Source of the DNA: Aporrectodea caliginosa
Lineage: Eukaryota > Annelida > Clitellata > Crassiclitellata > Lumbricidae
Assembly: GCA_020284085.1 (NCBI GenBank)
Contig: JACEVL010000052.1
Location: 152,001 to 216,000 of the forward strand
DNA: 64,000 nt
Direction: 5' to 3'
This document shows positions 31,541 to 44,400 of the stretch, piece by piece. Numbering within the stretch: position 1 is the first letter of the stretch; each line of letters opens with the position of its first letter. The translations under genes were made by a program, and so were the position numbers. Below the pieces are notes generated by a model. It was not told the origin of the DNA. It made no database searches and saw only the letters and a list, made by a program, of their open reading frames with translations.

Positions 31541-32865
31541 CCTATGTAGAATTCTTGAAAAACGTTTTCAAGGTGTCGAAAGAGAGTGCTGAAACAGTCG
31601 TTTGGGTGGCTTCATCACCTTAGCGACATCTAATGGTCGCAAATGCCACTGACGTTCGTAGAAAATTTCGTTAAGAGTTATCACTGTTCGTTTTTGGGTG
31701 GTTATTGTAACAGACAATTCGCCAAGTTATTACCTATTGGGTTTCATGGCCCAATTTATATAGCGTCGGTGAAGGCCGTTTTTAAGGTGTCTAAAGAGAG
31801 CGATTATTTGTTCAAAACAATCGGCTGGATGGATCGAACAGCTTAACGACAAACATCTTATGTCAAGTAAGGCCATTGACATCCACTGAAATTAGTTTAC
31901 ACAATTCTCATTGTCCCTTTGGCATATTACAAATCTTTTATTATCACCACGATCCACAGTTTAACGCAGTTTTCAAAACTACTTCGAAGCAATGCATCCT
32001 TGCTTAAAATCATTCAGTCAACGGCATCTGGCTTTTAATTCATTTATTTCTCTTCCTGTTTTGTATATCAATGACGATCAACGTTTCTTGTTTTCAACCG
32101 CAGTGTGGTGACTATTTTCACACTCTTAGTATAGGCCTACATAACATAGGCCTATTCCTGTGCTAGTTGTGATAATGAGCAGTTTTGTTATATTTTTTAC
32201 TAGGGCTCCGGAAGTTAACGGCAGCCGTCAGATGTCGCTAAACACTGAAGTTTTTTAATTGGTGCATCTTTTCAAACATAAGCATTAGTTTTGGTGATTT
32301 TTAATGAAATATTGAGCCTTCTGGAAAGACGATGGTATACACGAAATCGTAATCATAAACTCCAAATTTCATAAGCGCTATTCTAAAGCTCAGCGCAAAG
32401 CACCAGATGATTCGCGAGCGCTGCTTCGTACGTCGCTGTCCAGTGGAGGTCGGAGTCCGGTTTCCATAGAGACCAGATAGAGAGGTGGCAGAGCAGTCGC
32501 TAGGACGGTGTTCATTGAGTACGAGAAAGCTAGGAAGGCGGATGATCGGATGGATTGGGGTAGGATTTCTTGAAGAGATGTAACTTCAATTTGAGTGGAA
32601 ACCTGTGGGGTGATTTAAGTAATTGTGATTCCAATAAAATTGTAATTAGTAACTTCTATTGCTCCAGTGTCTAATGCACTAAAACCAAGCCATAATCAGG
32701 TCACTACCAGAAGGTTATGTCCGATAGCCTAAAGCTGATAAGCAATTTGAAATTGGCAATATAAAATGAAAACAATTGACAACCGTTTTTCAAAATATTA
32801 TTTTTATAGCATCGGCTGACAACGTTATAAAGGTGTCGAAATACTGCTTTATATGAAAAAAAACA
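31541..32865. repeat. Module mosaic with SINE5 and a LINE end
   Basis: M1 near 31775, M2 variants near 31620 and 31840, and a minus M2 (gtcagatgtcgctaaac) near 32228. A minus-strand SINE5 with aatcgtaatcat tail lies at 32340-32465. 32630-32705 is another retroelement 3' end (aattgtaattagtaacttctattg...), repeated at 55278-55380. No gene. Confidence 0.55.
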
Positions 32866-33190
32866 TTTATTTTTATTTAACCACAGTTGAACGTCGTCTT
32901 ATGACATCAAAGGCCGTTGACGACAATACGGAAAATACATAATACAATCAGAACCAGAAACTTATAGCATCCGAACAACACCATTAAAGGTGTAAAACGG
33001 AGCTTTACAATTTCACTAATATTCAATATTTTTGCAACATAAAGTAGTTCATCTCATGCTGTCTGTGATTATTATGTCCTGACAAATTTTATTAACTAAC
33101 AAAGCATACATATATTATAAATTATTAAGGTATTCTTTTAAAATGTTCATGTATCTAACAAAGACACTATTATAAAAGTTATTCAACATT
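32866..33190 (-). mobile_element. Truncated LINE 3' end (M5 family), minus strand
   Basis: Minus strand ends gtcgtcaacggcctttgatgtcataagacgacgttcaac plus an AAATAAAAATAAATG tail. It is longer than the copy at 50946 and includes taaaatgttcatgta sequence found also at 46704-46990. Confidence 0.75.
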
Positions 33191-33425
33191 GTTCCATGGC
33201 CAATATAACATCGGCTAGCATCGTTTTAAAGGTGTATATAAATTTGGTCCATTAGGCATAGATGGAGCCTATGGTGGCTATTCAATTTGAAGAGGCTAGT
33301 CCTATGTTGAGAAAGAAATGACATCACAGTTATAGATTCATCCGTTTAAAAACTTTCTTCTACCGACTTTGTTTTGTTTCTCACGCACGTGAACGCGACT
33401 TGCTGTGGTTAGAGAAAATCCAGTT

Positions 33426-33464
33426 TATATAGCGTCGTCTAAAAGCGACTTAAAGGTGTGTAAG
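33426..33464 (+). promoter_or_regulatory. M1 module, well-preserved example
   Basis: TATATA at 33426, GGTGTGTAAG at 33455, exactly 29 nt apart, with gcgtcg and gcgac in the spacer. The spacing resembles a TATA box to transcription start. No transcript is known, so a regulatory role is only a hypothesis. Confidence 0.3.
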
Positions 33465-34379
33465 AAGACGGTGACATTATTTTAATATAGTTGAGCGTTT
33501 GACGTGTGATGGCTGCCAAGGTGTCTGGGGGCTTAGTCATGCGCTGCGTCTTAACTAAGATGATTAGCGTTGCCCCTATTTAATCCGGGCTTGAGATTGG
33601 CAGTAGTTGCCAAGATGGTTAACCTCATCTCGTTCCTTGCGCTCTGCTGATTGGCTTATATTAATTGTTTTGTTCCTAGATTGAGGACTTACTTGGCTCA
33701 ACGCGACGCTCTTCATCGTTGTTATGACACAGTTTCGTTAAACAGTTACTATAACCATGCAAAGTATAATGAATCAGAGACGCCTTATAATATACTAAAA
33801 TACATTAAAGGAATTGAGTAACAGCAGTGTATATATTATGTGAAAACCGCCAGTTCAAGGAGACTATCAATCTCTTAATACTTGATTGTATGAAAGAAGA
33901 TATTATATCTAAGCTATTAAGAAACAAATGTCAATTAGATGAAAATGAAATTTCTATTAAAACCTTTAACAGTCAATATATTGTAAAGCAAATTGAAAAC
34001 GCTAATTAGTATAATAACTAGAGGTCAAATTTTTAGTTTATCATTGTACTATAGTTCAAAATATTATTCAAATCTATTAATATTTGACTAGTCCTTCACT
34101 TGTAGTAGCATATTGCCAAAACCACTATTACAAAAGTTTAACGACATCTTTTGGCTGCCATGTCCGCTTATGTCGACCTTATAATTTAGTTTACCTAACA
34201 CTTGACAGATCTAATTAGTTACTTGTATGGATCCAGAGTTTAACAGTTTAACTAAAGCTTATGACAAAAAAATGTATATTATAGCCACTAGGTAAATGGA
34301 ATTTTGACTATATAGACTCCGTGAAAAGCTACTTAAAGGTGTCTAAGCACATCGCACATCATTAGTAGATTTTAATTAT
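33465..34379 (+). repeat. Module Mg and AT-rich filler
   Basis: gtgacattattttaatatag, agatgattagcgttgccc (Mg), then AT-rich sequence. M2 is near 34138 and M1 (ttaaaggtgtctaagc) near 34335. Short frames such as 33827-34009 match nothing recognised. Confidence 0.5.
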
Positions 34380-35315
34380 TAGCGATCTCATAATGCTGGC
34401 ATGACCGTTGACGTCGACCTAACTTTAGCGTTTCTTAAGGGATCGAGGCGATTTTGTCAATTCCATGGTTAAACGTCTCCATTGGGAAAGGATTATCCGT
34501 TTATATTGCGATATCTCTGTAGCATTTCATGAAATTGGTCGATTGTTGTATAAATGAATAGAATAGACTAGAATAGAAATATCTTTATTGAAACCAATTG
34601 CATACCGCACTTTAGTGTACAAAACTGAAGTATATCAATAACATCAAAGACGATTAAACTATACCGTTCGTCATTATGTTCCATATTATAGTCTATAAAT
34701 AGATTATCTCACCCGTTGCACATTAAACTAACTTTAGTCATATAACATCCTTATGATGAATGTTTTCTTAATCAGTCTATTAGCGCTTGGTATTTCTCGG
34801 TCGTGTGTTCTTGCGCGTAGAAAATGCCTTGTCTGCTTGATTGGTGGGAGTAAGTATGGAAGTCATAATAACAGTGCCCTGAGTGCTTGTAGTAAAGGAT
34901 GTAGCTATCCTATATATTGAACTTGTACTACTTTGTGATGAGTATGGTATTGATATATCTATGTTGGATGAAAGAAGTGATTAACTCATGTATGTCAGGT
35001 TTGCATCTATCTGTATTAGAAAGTTTGGTCTTTGTACTTACTACCTTCGTGGTGATTATAACGTATATATTTCGATATCTTCAGCATCTTTCTTTCGACT
35101 TTTTGGCAATGTCTATACGATTGTATTGCAGCCCAACAGTTTGATTACAACGCCGATGACATCTTTAAACTTTAATAACGAGTTTCACTTCATTTTGATA
35201 AACTATGTTTCATCGACAGTTTCTCTGCTTTTGGCACCTTATTTAATTACCTGCTGCTATTAGCAGAAATCCAGGTTTTATATAACTTTCTTTGACAGCG
35301 ATTTAAAGGTGTGTA
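34380..35315 (+). repeat. Module R1, second long copy
   Basis: Same order of blocks as 20985-21905 and ends in an M1 motif (gatttaaaggtgtgtaatc). A (GAATA)-rich interruption with a different sequence lies at about 34550-34850. Confidence 0.6.
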
Positions 35316-35337
35316 ATCGGATATAATTCAACTGGGC

Positions 35338-35733
35338 CTAAACTATGAAACTCCATTGACCGTGGCATCCGTAATCAGAGGTCACTCAACTCCTTCAAAC
35401 AGGCCTATAAAAACACTTACTTAACTGACGTTGATTTTACTGCTGCCACGCCTATTTCTCATCCTATGTTAATTGAACTGACACATGTTTCCTTTCTAGT
35501 TCTATCAAGTTGTTCCATCATAGTGGGGAAGACTTGATAAGCCCATTGGGCTTCTTCTTCTCACGAATCGATTTTTATTACCTAACCTGTTAGACTATAA
35601 CCTCTTCAATTTTTGTTTCTTATTAATGGCGCTTACGAAATGTAAACTGTTAATAACTGTATTCACACGTGTACATTGTATTCACTGTTCATGGAATCGA
35701 TTCGAATAAATTTGATTTGATTTGATTTGATTT
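35338..35733 (+). mobile_element. LINE 3' end with (GATTT)n tail
   Basis: Starts with a C-terminal coding remnant readable as NSIDRGIRNQRSLNSFKQAY, where the expected preceding Trp is a stop. The 3' UTR has gataagcccattgggcttc and a tail of aataaatttgatttgatttg. This is the usual end of a jockey/CR1-superclade LINE. Confidence 0.8.
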
Positions 35734-35817
35734 GAACAGATTAGCGAAATCTGATGGCATCAAAGGTTTTGTGTAGACACAAATTGTTTTGGCGAAATAA
35801 AGTTCTTCAAATGCGAT

Positions 35818-35916
35818 TCATGGATGGATGGATGGATGGATAGATGAATGAATGAATGAATGAATGAATGAATGAATGAATGAATGGATGGATGGATGGA
35901 TGGATGGATGGATGAA
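35818..35916. repeat. (GGAT)n/(GAAT)n compound microsatellite
   Basis: Tetranucleotide runs ggat, then gaat, then ggat. Confidence 0.95.
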
Positions 35917-36383
35917 CGGAAGGACGGACAGATTCTGTCGTCCATTTAATGGTTAACAGGAAAACACCTTTTTCATCGATTCCTTTAACAAATAAATTCC
36001 AGCACTTTTATTTTAATATCACTAAAGTCATTTTTTACGAGTCTATGACACAGAAATCAGGTTCAACGAAAAGTTACTCTAGAATTTAACTGGAGTGAAA
36101 TTAAGTATCAATACGAAAAACCAATAAAGCACAAAGTACTGTCTCTCGGTCTGTCATTCTGTCTCCGTCCCTGTTCTTGTCTCTGTATGTCTGTCTGTCT
36201 GTATGTCTAACTGTCTCTCTTTCTCCTTATCTTTCTCTCTGTCTCTCTCTCTCTGCCTCTCTCTGTCGTATGGTATTATAGTCTACCTTTAACATTTTGT
36301 AAAACAGTGCTATATATAGAGAGTGGTTTGGAGCACGTTTGCCGAACGGCAAGAGCGTTCTCGTTAGACACCTTTACAACGTA
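35917..36383 (+). repeat. Module R3 tail and CT-rich run
   Basis: aaaacacctttttcatcg and tgacacagaaatcaggttc match R3. A tctgtctctctc run lies at about 36140-36270. A minus M1 at about 36367 runs straight into the next microsatellite, which has replaced its spacer. Confidence 0.6.
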
Positions 36384-36740
36384 ATCCATCCATCCATCCA
36401 TCCATCCATCCATCCATCATCATCCATCCATCCATCCATCCATCCATCCATCCATCCATCAATCCATCCATCCATCAATCCATCCATCCATCCATCCATC
36501 CATCCATCCATCCATCCATCCATCCATCCATCCATCCATCCATCCATCCATCCATCCATCCATCCATCCATCCATCCATCCATCCATCCATCCATCCATC
36601 CATCCATCCATCCATCCATCCATCATCCATCCATCCATCCATCCATCCATCCATCCATCCATCCATCCATCCATCCATCCATCCATCCATCCATCCATCC
36701 ATCCATCCATCCATCCATCCATCCATCCATCCATTCATCC
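36384..36740. repeat. (ATCC)n microsatellite, about 355 bp
   Basis: Nearly pure tetranucleotide array with a few aatcc and catcat interruptions. The long open frames in several phases are translations of the repeat. Confidence 0.97.
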
Positions 36741-37143
36741 AACAGTCTACCAGTTGTCTCCCCATTTTGGCACAAACGATGGAAAATAAAGTTTATCTAA
36801 TCAGTGCAAAACTCAAAATATTCGTCAAAACTGACCAAATTGCCAGCCACTGCATGTTTAGTCACTCATATAGCGCCTTTTGAGCAGCTCAAAAAACGCT
36901 GGTCCTCTACAAAGGCTCCGTTGTCTGATATTGCGATAAAAAATGGCCACATTAATTGTCTGATTTTGAACGTTAGAAGAACTACGCTTTACTAGTATCA
37001 GAACTCGTAATGTCCACATTGCCGTGTCCCGTTATATTTGGACACAGCTGTTTATTGTTGCTATGGTGACAAAATGGTGAGATGATAATCAGTGATGACG
37101 ATGGTGATTAATATACTTATGTTGACGTATGACACATTTCTTT
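36741..37143. other. Non-coding, no gene seen
   Basis: AT-rich sequence without recognisable coding or repeat structure apart from short gatgatgac patches near 37080-37110. Confidence 0.5.
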
Positions 37144-37211
37144 GTCGCCCTCCTCTTTTCTCCAGGCTTGGGTAATGCCAGTCCCAAGCCTGGAGAAAGG
37201 AGGAGGGTGAC
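37144..37211. repeat. Near-perfect hairpin built from M3
   Basis: Two 29-nt arms (37144-37172 and 37183-37211) pair at 27 of 29 positions around a 10-nt loop. Each arm is the M3 sequence (gcctggagaaaggagg) that occurs singly in many places. A foldback arrangement of a dispersed repeat. Confidence 0.9.
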
Positions 37212-37306
37212 GCTAATCATCTTTGTTATGACACAGTGTCATTATAGCAACTAGCCATCCAGGCAATTCTTACCACCAAAAGATAATTCTACTAAAGCAC
37301 TAATAA

Positions 37307-38271
37307 CCCTCGGGCTATCAAGGGGGGGGGTGGTTGCCACTCCCCCCTAGGTTTTTTTCATCTCAAACTTTTTCCGTATGGAATAAAAATTTGACCTTTT
37401 ATGTAGCTGTAGGGGGTTCATTTACACACGTTTTGAGGTAAAATGTGAGATGATATCGCACACCGTTCAAAAGTTATACCCAATATACCCGAGGCACCAG
37501 GGGGTGGATACCACCCCCTAGATTTTCGACTATATCTTATCCGTCATTTAATATTAAAAGACACAAATTATACCATTCTATAGAGGGAATGTGGGGCTAC
37601 ATTTCTATGGTCACTGAGTTGACCTGAGGCAACCGGAAGTGCTCAAAATAAATAATAATACGCGTAATATGCGTGAAAATGGCTGAATGGAAGGACTCCC
37701 CCCTTAGTTTTTGTCTGTAGCGTATTCATTTGTCTTCCTGAAAGAGAAACAAAGATACCATTCTTTAGAGGGAATGAAGGGCTTCATTTGCATACCTACA
37801 TCTTTGTCTTTTGAATACCGGAAGTGATCAAAATAAATAATAATACGCGTAATCTGTGTGAAAATGGCCGAATACAGCATTACAACGTAAACCGATATAT
37901 ATGTATGGATATATATCTATGGATGTACATTTATACTATATAAACATGTGTAGGGATGATTTTGTGTATCTTTTATACATAGATTAGTTTCAAAACACAC
38001 ATAATCTTATATTTGTTTATCCAAAAGTACAAAATGTACGCAATAATATACAATATTGCTAATTAATGGGTTCCGTTGTTAAAAGTGATGTAATTTCGAG
38101 GTGCATTCACATAATGTACAACTAAATATACCATTCTGTGCAGAAATGAATGCTGAATCCATTGCTATATTACAAGTTATGATATGTGAAACCAAACACG
38201 AAATCCAGGGGGGTGGTAACCACCCCCCCTTGGTAGTCCGTGTTACAAAAAAAAGCTTGGTAGCCCTAGGG
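37307..38271. mobile_element. piggyBac-like MITE, copy 1 (965 bp)
   Basis: Begins CCCTCGGGCTATCAAG and ends CTTGGTAGCCCTAGGG, so the termini are inverted repeats starting CCCT. TTAA lies at the right end (38272-38275) and a one-base variant ATAA at the left. TTAA duplication and CCCT ends are hallmarks of piggyBac elements. Internal ggggggtgg/ccacccccc blocks form a second inverted pair. No transposase frame. Confidence 0.85.
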
Positions 38272-38423
38272 TTAATACATGACGACCTTAAATGGCGTGG
38301 CACTCAATTAAACAGGCAGCGGCGGTTGTGAAGAATCTCGCCCGATCAATTCATTGAAAATGAACAAGGACGAGTCCATTATACGGTCATAGACTGACAC
38401 GTTGAATTATGCATAACTTTTTT

Positions 38424-38675
38424 GGGGCGCCGGGGAGGACCCGATAGCGCATTGGATAACATCGGGCGTAGAGAGCGAGAAGTACCGAGTTCGAGTCCCG
38501 TAGGGCGGACATGCTTTGTAGGCTGCTATTAGCGCCGTGTATTGCAGGCCGTCTGTTCTGTTAGTAGTTAAGATATTTATGTCTTCTGTCATTTGTGTTC
38601 TTGTGAATTGTTTAATTGAAATAACATGTAAATGAACAGCGCAGTGCGTTTGTCAGGCGCTTCAATAAAGAAAAG
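38424..38675 (+). mobile_element. tRNA-derived SINE (family SINE3)
   Basis: tRNA-like head with A box (tagcgcattgg) and B box (agttcgagtcc), body with tgctttgtaggctgctatta, 3' part with cagcgcagtgcgtttgtc and aataaagaaaagatt, then an (ATT)n tail. Copies at 51846-52083 and, truncated, 21527-21645. Confidence 0.88.

Positions 38676-39419
<744 letters not shown>

Positions 39420-39464
<45 letters not shown>
39420..39464. repeat. (TA)n microsatellite
   Basis: Pure TA run of about 45 bp. Confidence 0.95.
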
Positions 39465-39468
<4 letters not shown>

Positions 39469-40659
39469 CAGAGACAGAGAGAGCAGAGTCCGGTTTACGG
39501 AGGAGATCACGCAGGTACTTTTTTATCTTGGCCATGTTGAGCTCTAGAGACCAAAAATGGAGTATCTTAAATTGGTGCAAACCTCAATATTATTACTTTT
39601 GAATCAGTATTTTTCACCTTTTCGTGGTTACCAAAGTAATTAACGCCGACTCTACCTTAACACACCGTCATTCGTCACAGTTTATGGATCCAACCACGGC
39701 TAGGGTGAGTCGGTATCCCCTGGGATGGTGGGAAAAGGATTGCCGTTCCCGTGAACCGCACCAACCCCTCACTTCTTTACACTTTACATGGGTTTGATCA
39801 AAGACCTCTGGATAATAACTTATTATATAGGAGCCCATGGTTTCGTTAACCCTGCGTTTGCCACGCAAGCGGTGGTCTAATAACGGATTCTGTATTAACG
39901 ACCCTTGTCGTCACTCCGCCATTGATCATACTCTGTCAGTGCCAGTCCCAATCCTGGATAAAGGAGGAGGGCGACTCTAATGGTCCTTGTTACCACACAG
40001 TGGTCGTTAAACAGTAAACAAGATTGCCCTTATTAACTTCCTGTTTTGTTCTCCATAGTTAACCCCCTCCGTAACTTCAACTGTGAAGGAGTCAAAGTTG
40101 ATTCATTATAATAATTATAGGTGTATATGCTACAACAGACTTGACCATGCGTTAATTTTAAGCGAAAGTTGCCATTAAGACATTATGCCAGCCAGTCAGC
40201 AATAAGCCAGTCAGTAATACAGCCAGGCATACATCTATCCATCTGTCTGTCCGTCCGTCCGTCCATTCATCCATCCATCCACAACCATCGATCGACCTAA
40301 CCATTCATTCATTTATCCTTCAATTCCATCCATTCATTGTATTGCATTTGATCACCAATAAAGCGTTTCTCACAGCATAGTCTAAGTCTTTCAAAAGCGC
40401 ATCACCCATCCAATAGAATAGTTGTCCAGTTATGGACTAGAACACTGGATAATGCAATGCTCAACTTAAACACCTTTAAAACGGTTTCTGCAGATGCAAT
40501 ATTATATTCATCAACGGCGTAATTTCTCCAATCAATAAAAGCCGTTATAGCAGCGTACATTGAGGTCGGTGTAAACGGTGATGGCAGCAACAAGATGTCG
40601 CTAAATAAATTGAATTAATTCAAGTAGTCGTGCATTAAATTCTTACCTGTTAAAGCCTT
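39465..40659. other. Module fragments, no gene
   Basis: 39660-39890 is unique-looking sequence with a gggatggtgggaaaagg block of unknown type. M3 is near 39945-39985. An (ATCC)-type run lies at 40240-40330. A minus M1 (40471-40503) and a minus M2 (caacaagatgtcgctaaa) near 40588 follow. Confidence 0.5.
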
Positions 40660-41515
40660 GACGATTCTTTCAGTTCCAAGGTGAAACGTTTTCCCTGAGC
40701 AATAATAATTATTCTGCGGTTTCTTTCTAATGTCTTTGTAGCGGGGCAACAGCTTATTGACGAGCGCTGCTTCGAGTCAGAGGGGTTCTCCAAAGGGTAA
40801 TCAGAAGGAGGTCCGAGTCCGATTGACGTCTTTATACTTTATTACTGGTTTTCGGTTCATTTTGATAAAACTTTCATCTACTTCCCTTTGCTTCCGACAC
40901 CGACATGATGCAACTGATCCGATTAACAAAATCCAGTTTATATATCATCGCCTAATAGCGATTTAGAGGTATGCGAGCAGATTTAATAATTATTGTTGTT
41001 ATACAACACTCATTAATTTAGGTCTAAGTTTCTCATGAACGAAGATTTTGGAAAATATAGACTCGGTAAAGAGCTACTTAAAGGAATCTAATTTGATCGC
41101 ACATTGTAATTGGATTTCAATGATTAGCGACATCTTACGGCTGCCATGGCCGTTAACGTCGCATAGCATTGGCGTTTCGTAGGCGATCGAGACGATTCTG
41201 TCAGTTCCAAGGTAATATATTATACTTCATATATTATTATTTTTGTACTTTCTACCTTCGTGGTGAATAATACGCATTTATTTTGATATATTCAGTATTT
41301 TTCCTTCGACTTTTCTGGCAGTATCTTACGATCGCATTTGAATTCAACACTTTGTCGTCTTTAAACTTTATTATTCAGTTTCAGTTCATTTCGATAAAGT
41401 CATCTTTCATCTACTTTCAATTTTACTTTTTAACTTGCCAATGGAACTGTAACATGGTGCATTTACTGAAGAACCAATATATAGCGTCGTTCAATTGCGT
41501 TTTAAAGGTGTGTAA
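40660..41515 (+). repeat. Module R1, third copy, ending in M1
   Basis: Blocks gacgattctttcagttccaag, ttgacgagcgctgcttcgag, actttctaccttcgtggtg and ctttattattcagtttcag in the usual order. It closes with M1 (TATATA at 41478, GGTG at 41507, 29 nt). Confidence 0.6.
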
Positions 41516-41574
41516 ACGGAGGTCAGCAAATCGGAGATTTTTCACCTGCCCACCATTGTTTCCTCACTAGAAGC

Positions 41575-42335
41575 GGACCAGAACTACAGGATATTACGAC
41601 ACAGATTGATGAAACCAGCAGAAGAGTCGGCCTAATGATCAACGCAGAGAAAACCTAAACAATGGTGATTGAAAAGGCCAAAGAGACACCAAAAAGGATC
41701 AACATCCGAGGAGAAGCCATTGAACAATTAGAACAATAATTCGTCTACCTAGGAGGGCTAATAAACGCAGATGGCAGCAACAATAAAGATATACAAAGAA
41801 GAATTGGACGCACTTCACAAGCATTTGAAATGATGAACAGGATATGGAGAAGCAGAGAATTGACACAGAAAACCGAGATAAAATATAGGAGACGATGATA
41901 CAACCGATTTTCCTATACGGATAGTAATGCTGAACAATGCGAAAATAGGATGAGAAAAGAATTCTTACAGCAGAAATGAGTTGGCTACGGAAGATCGCAG
42001 GGATTTCAAGACTGCAGAAAATAAGGAACGATGACATAAGACAGGCATTAGATATCCAAACAACCCTGCTAGATGAAGTCGTTCAACAAAGACTCCGATG
42101 GTTTGGACATGTAGAGAGAACGCCAGTTGACCGAATTCCACACAATGCACTACATGCAAGATACGAAGGAAAAAGAAACAAAGGCAGACAAAGACTACCC
42201 TGGATAGATAATATAAATGAGGACATAACATCACTTGGACTAACACTAAGGGGAGCAGTGGACTTGACAAATAACAGAGGACCATATAGGTCATTTATTC
42301 GTACCCATCGCCGCCAAATGGCTGGCGTCAGGAAC
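41575..42335 (+). pseudogene. RTE/Nimb-like LINE C-terminal region
   Basis: The plus strand encodes RVGLMINAEKT, VYLGGLINADGSNNKDIQRR, then MSWLRKIAGISRLQKIRNDD, QRLRWFGHVERTPVDRIP and GRQRLPWIDNINEDI. The first half is broken by stops. The last 120 codons are open and end at a stop inside the following (TGA)n tail. The RT core is absent. Confidence 0.85.
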
Positions 42336-42404
<69 letters not shown>

Positions 42405-42425
42405 CGACGACGATGATGATGATGG

Positions 42426-42465
<40 letters not shown>

Positions 42466-42466
42466 A

Positions 42467-42518
<52 letters not shown>

Positions 42519-42534
42519 CGATGATGATGATGAC
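42336..42534. repeat. (TGA)n microsatellite, about 200 bp
   Basis: Directly continues the LINE 3' end, as expected for RTE-type elements with short TGA-like tails that have later expanded. The poly-Met and poly-Ile frames are artefacts. Confidence 0.97.
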
Positions 42535-43254
42535 TAATCTGTTCTTAACATTATTATAATTTAATGTTTGACGACGTCTTATGGATGCCATGGCGTTTGG
42601 TGATTTAGTCAGTTGCTGTTTAAGGATGCTGCATCATAACTATGATGATTATCGTTACCCTCCTCTTTCATCCAGGCTTGAGTCTGGCAGTAGTAGCGGT
42701 GTTGCCAAGGTGGTTAACGTCGACCTTACCATCTGTATTAGCTAGACAGTGATTACACAGCAGCGACTACGCTACGACACTACACTAACTGTGGTAGTGC
42801 CAGTCCCAAGCCTGGAGGAGTAGAAGGGCGACGCTAATCATAACAGTGTCGTGAAATAGAATCTACACACAACAGCGATTGGATTGGATTTAACTGATTA
42901 ACGAAATCTGATGGCATCAAAGACCGTTGGCTTCAACTGCAGATACGTTTTGAACTGTTTTCATTGTCATAGGTTCGTCATAAAAAAAAATCAAAAGCGA
43001 TTCGATGGAAACTTCAATCGAGAGTTTACAGACATCATACGACTACAAAGGCCGTTGACGCCAACAGATATTTGTTGCTTAATAGTGATTGGATGAAAAT
43101 GTTGACATCACCAGCAGCTGTTTTTTATTTCAAAGTTTAACGTCGTCTTATGACATCAAAGGCCGTTGACGACAATAATTCTGATTAATGTACAATGCAA
43201 CTAGATTATACATTGGCAGACAAAAAGCAAAGGCGAGAAACTCTTAAGGGACAG
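42535..43254 (+). repeat. Modules Mg, M3, M2 and a LINE end
   Basis: gacgacgtcttatggatgcc, actatgatgattatcgttacc (Mg), M3 near 42805-42840, and agcgattggattggatttaac. A minus-strand LINE end of the M5 family (gtcgtcttatgacatcaaagg) lies near 43141-43175. Confidence 0.55.
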
Positions 43255-44400
43255 GGTTACCCATGTATACGGAAGGTAGCAACAGGTCATGCATGAAATT
43301 ACCCAACATTGTAGAGCTTAACTAGTTAACTAAATCTAAAAAATTAAACACAACGAATGCCTGCACCGAGCACAGTACATGATTGATGCACTTAGGCAGG
43401 TAATAGCAAGGGAAGCATGGTTGGGTATTATTCAGCAGTCGTGTTTTCTACCCCGAAATACGACAAATCGCATCGATGATCCGTCTGGATTCTGCCCACG
43501 ACCCCTGATACGAGGCATGGTTTGGACGCCTTTGAAGTTTGAACCCGATATATTTAGTTCCTGGGCCACCCATTCTTCTTTTCAGTAGGGAGAGTTTAAC
43601 GACATCTTACGACTGACATGATCGTTGACATCTACCTCTCTCTCCCGCTGGATGTCTCTGTCTGTTTCTCTATCTCTCCCTCTCTGTCTCTGTCTGGCTT
43701 TCACAACCCCTTTGTTGTATGCTCATGGTGTCGAAAAATATTAATTGTCTATCAGTTCATTTTCCTTATTGCAGATCGTTCGTTTCAGGTCGTCATTTGC
43801 TTGAATAGTATGATTCAGAGGCTTTTTGGTTCATAATATTAGTGTCGACAAAATCAGATGAAAGAAATTCCGTAGTGCGGCACGTAGCTAAGGGGTCGAC
43901 GTCTCTTTGATTTGTTTGAAGGTATACCGCTTGTATGGAAGGATCCAGAGTTTAACGACATCTTATGGCAACCAAGTCCGCTGACGTCGACATAAAGCAT
44001 TTTGGCACATCGCTGCAGCTCGTACAACGTTTAAATTTAGTAGGGAAATGAACGGTATTTAGTATGGCCTTTAACCAAATAACCCGGCGTGTTTCATATT
44101 TATATAGTAATGGATAACTACGCTTTAAAGGTGTCTAAATGGATGGATCGATAGTTTAACGACATCTTATGGCAAAACAGGCCGTATTTCACTTTTGATC
44201 TGCAGAATATATAGCAGAAATGGAAAGCATAAAACGCTGTCGAAATGGAGTTGACATTTCATGTTGTAAATTCCATTGTTTAACGACAGTTTGTGGCCGT
44301 AACGGCCGTTCATATCGACCTTATTAAACCACAGAATACAGCGCATCCAAAACAGTGGTTCGCGAAGTTCTGGCAAGTGAATCGCCAAATTTTGATGTCA
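43255..44400 (+). repeat. Module R2, CT tract and R2'
   Basis: R2 core 43438-43590 (gaaatacgacaaatcgcatcg), M2 near 43592, CT tract 43635-43705, R2' from about 43735 (attgtctatcagttcatttt, gtagctaaggggtcgacgtc), M2 at about 43952, 44155 and 44280, and M1 near 44126. Parallel to 17336-18831 and 49250-50400. Confidence 0.65.

Noticed and set aside
36339..36800. Long Ser-Ile-His-Pro and Met-Asp-Gly-Trp repeat proteins on both strands
   Set aside because: Translations of the (ATCC)n microsatellite, open in several phases at once.
42328..42591. Poly-Met and poly-Ile frames
   Set aside because: Translations of the (TGA)n array.
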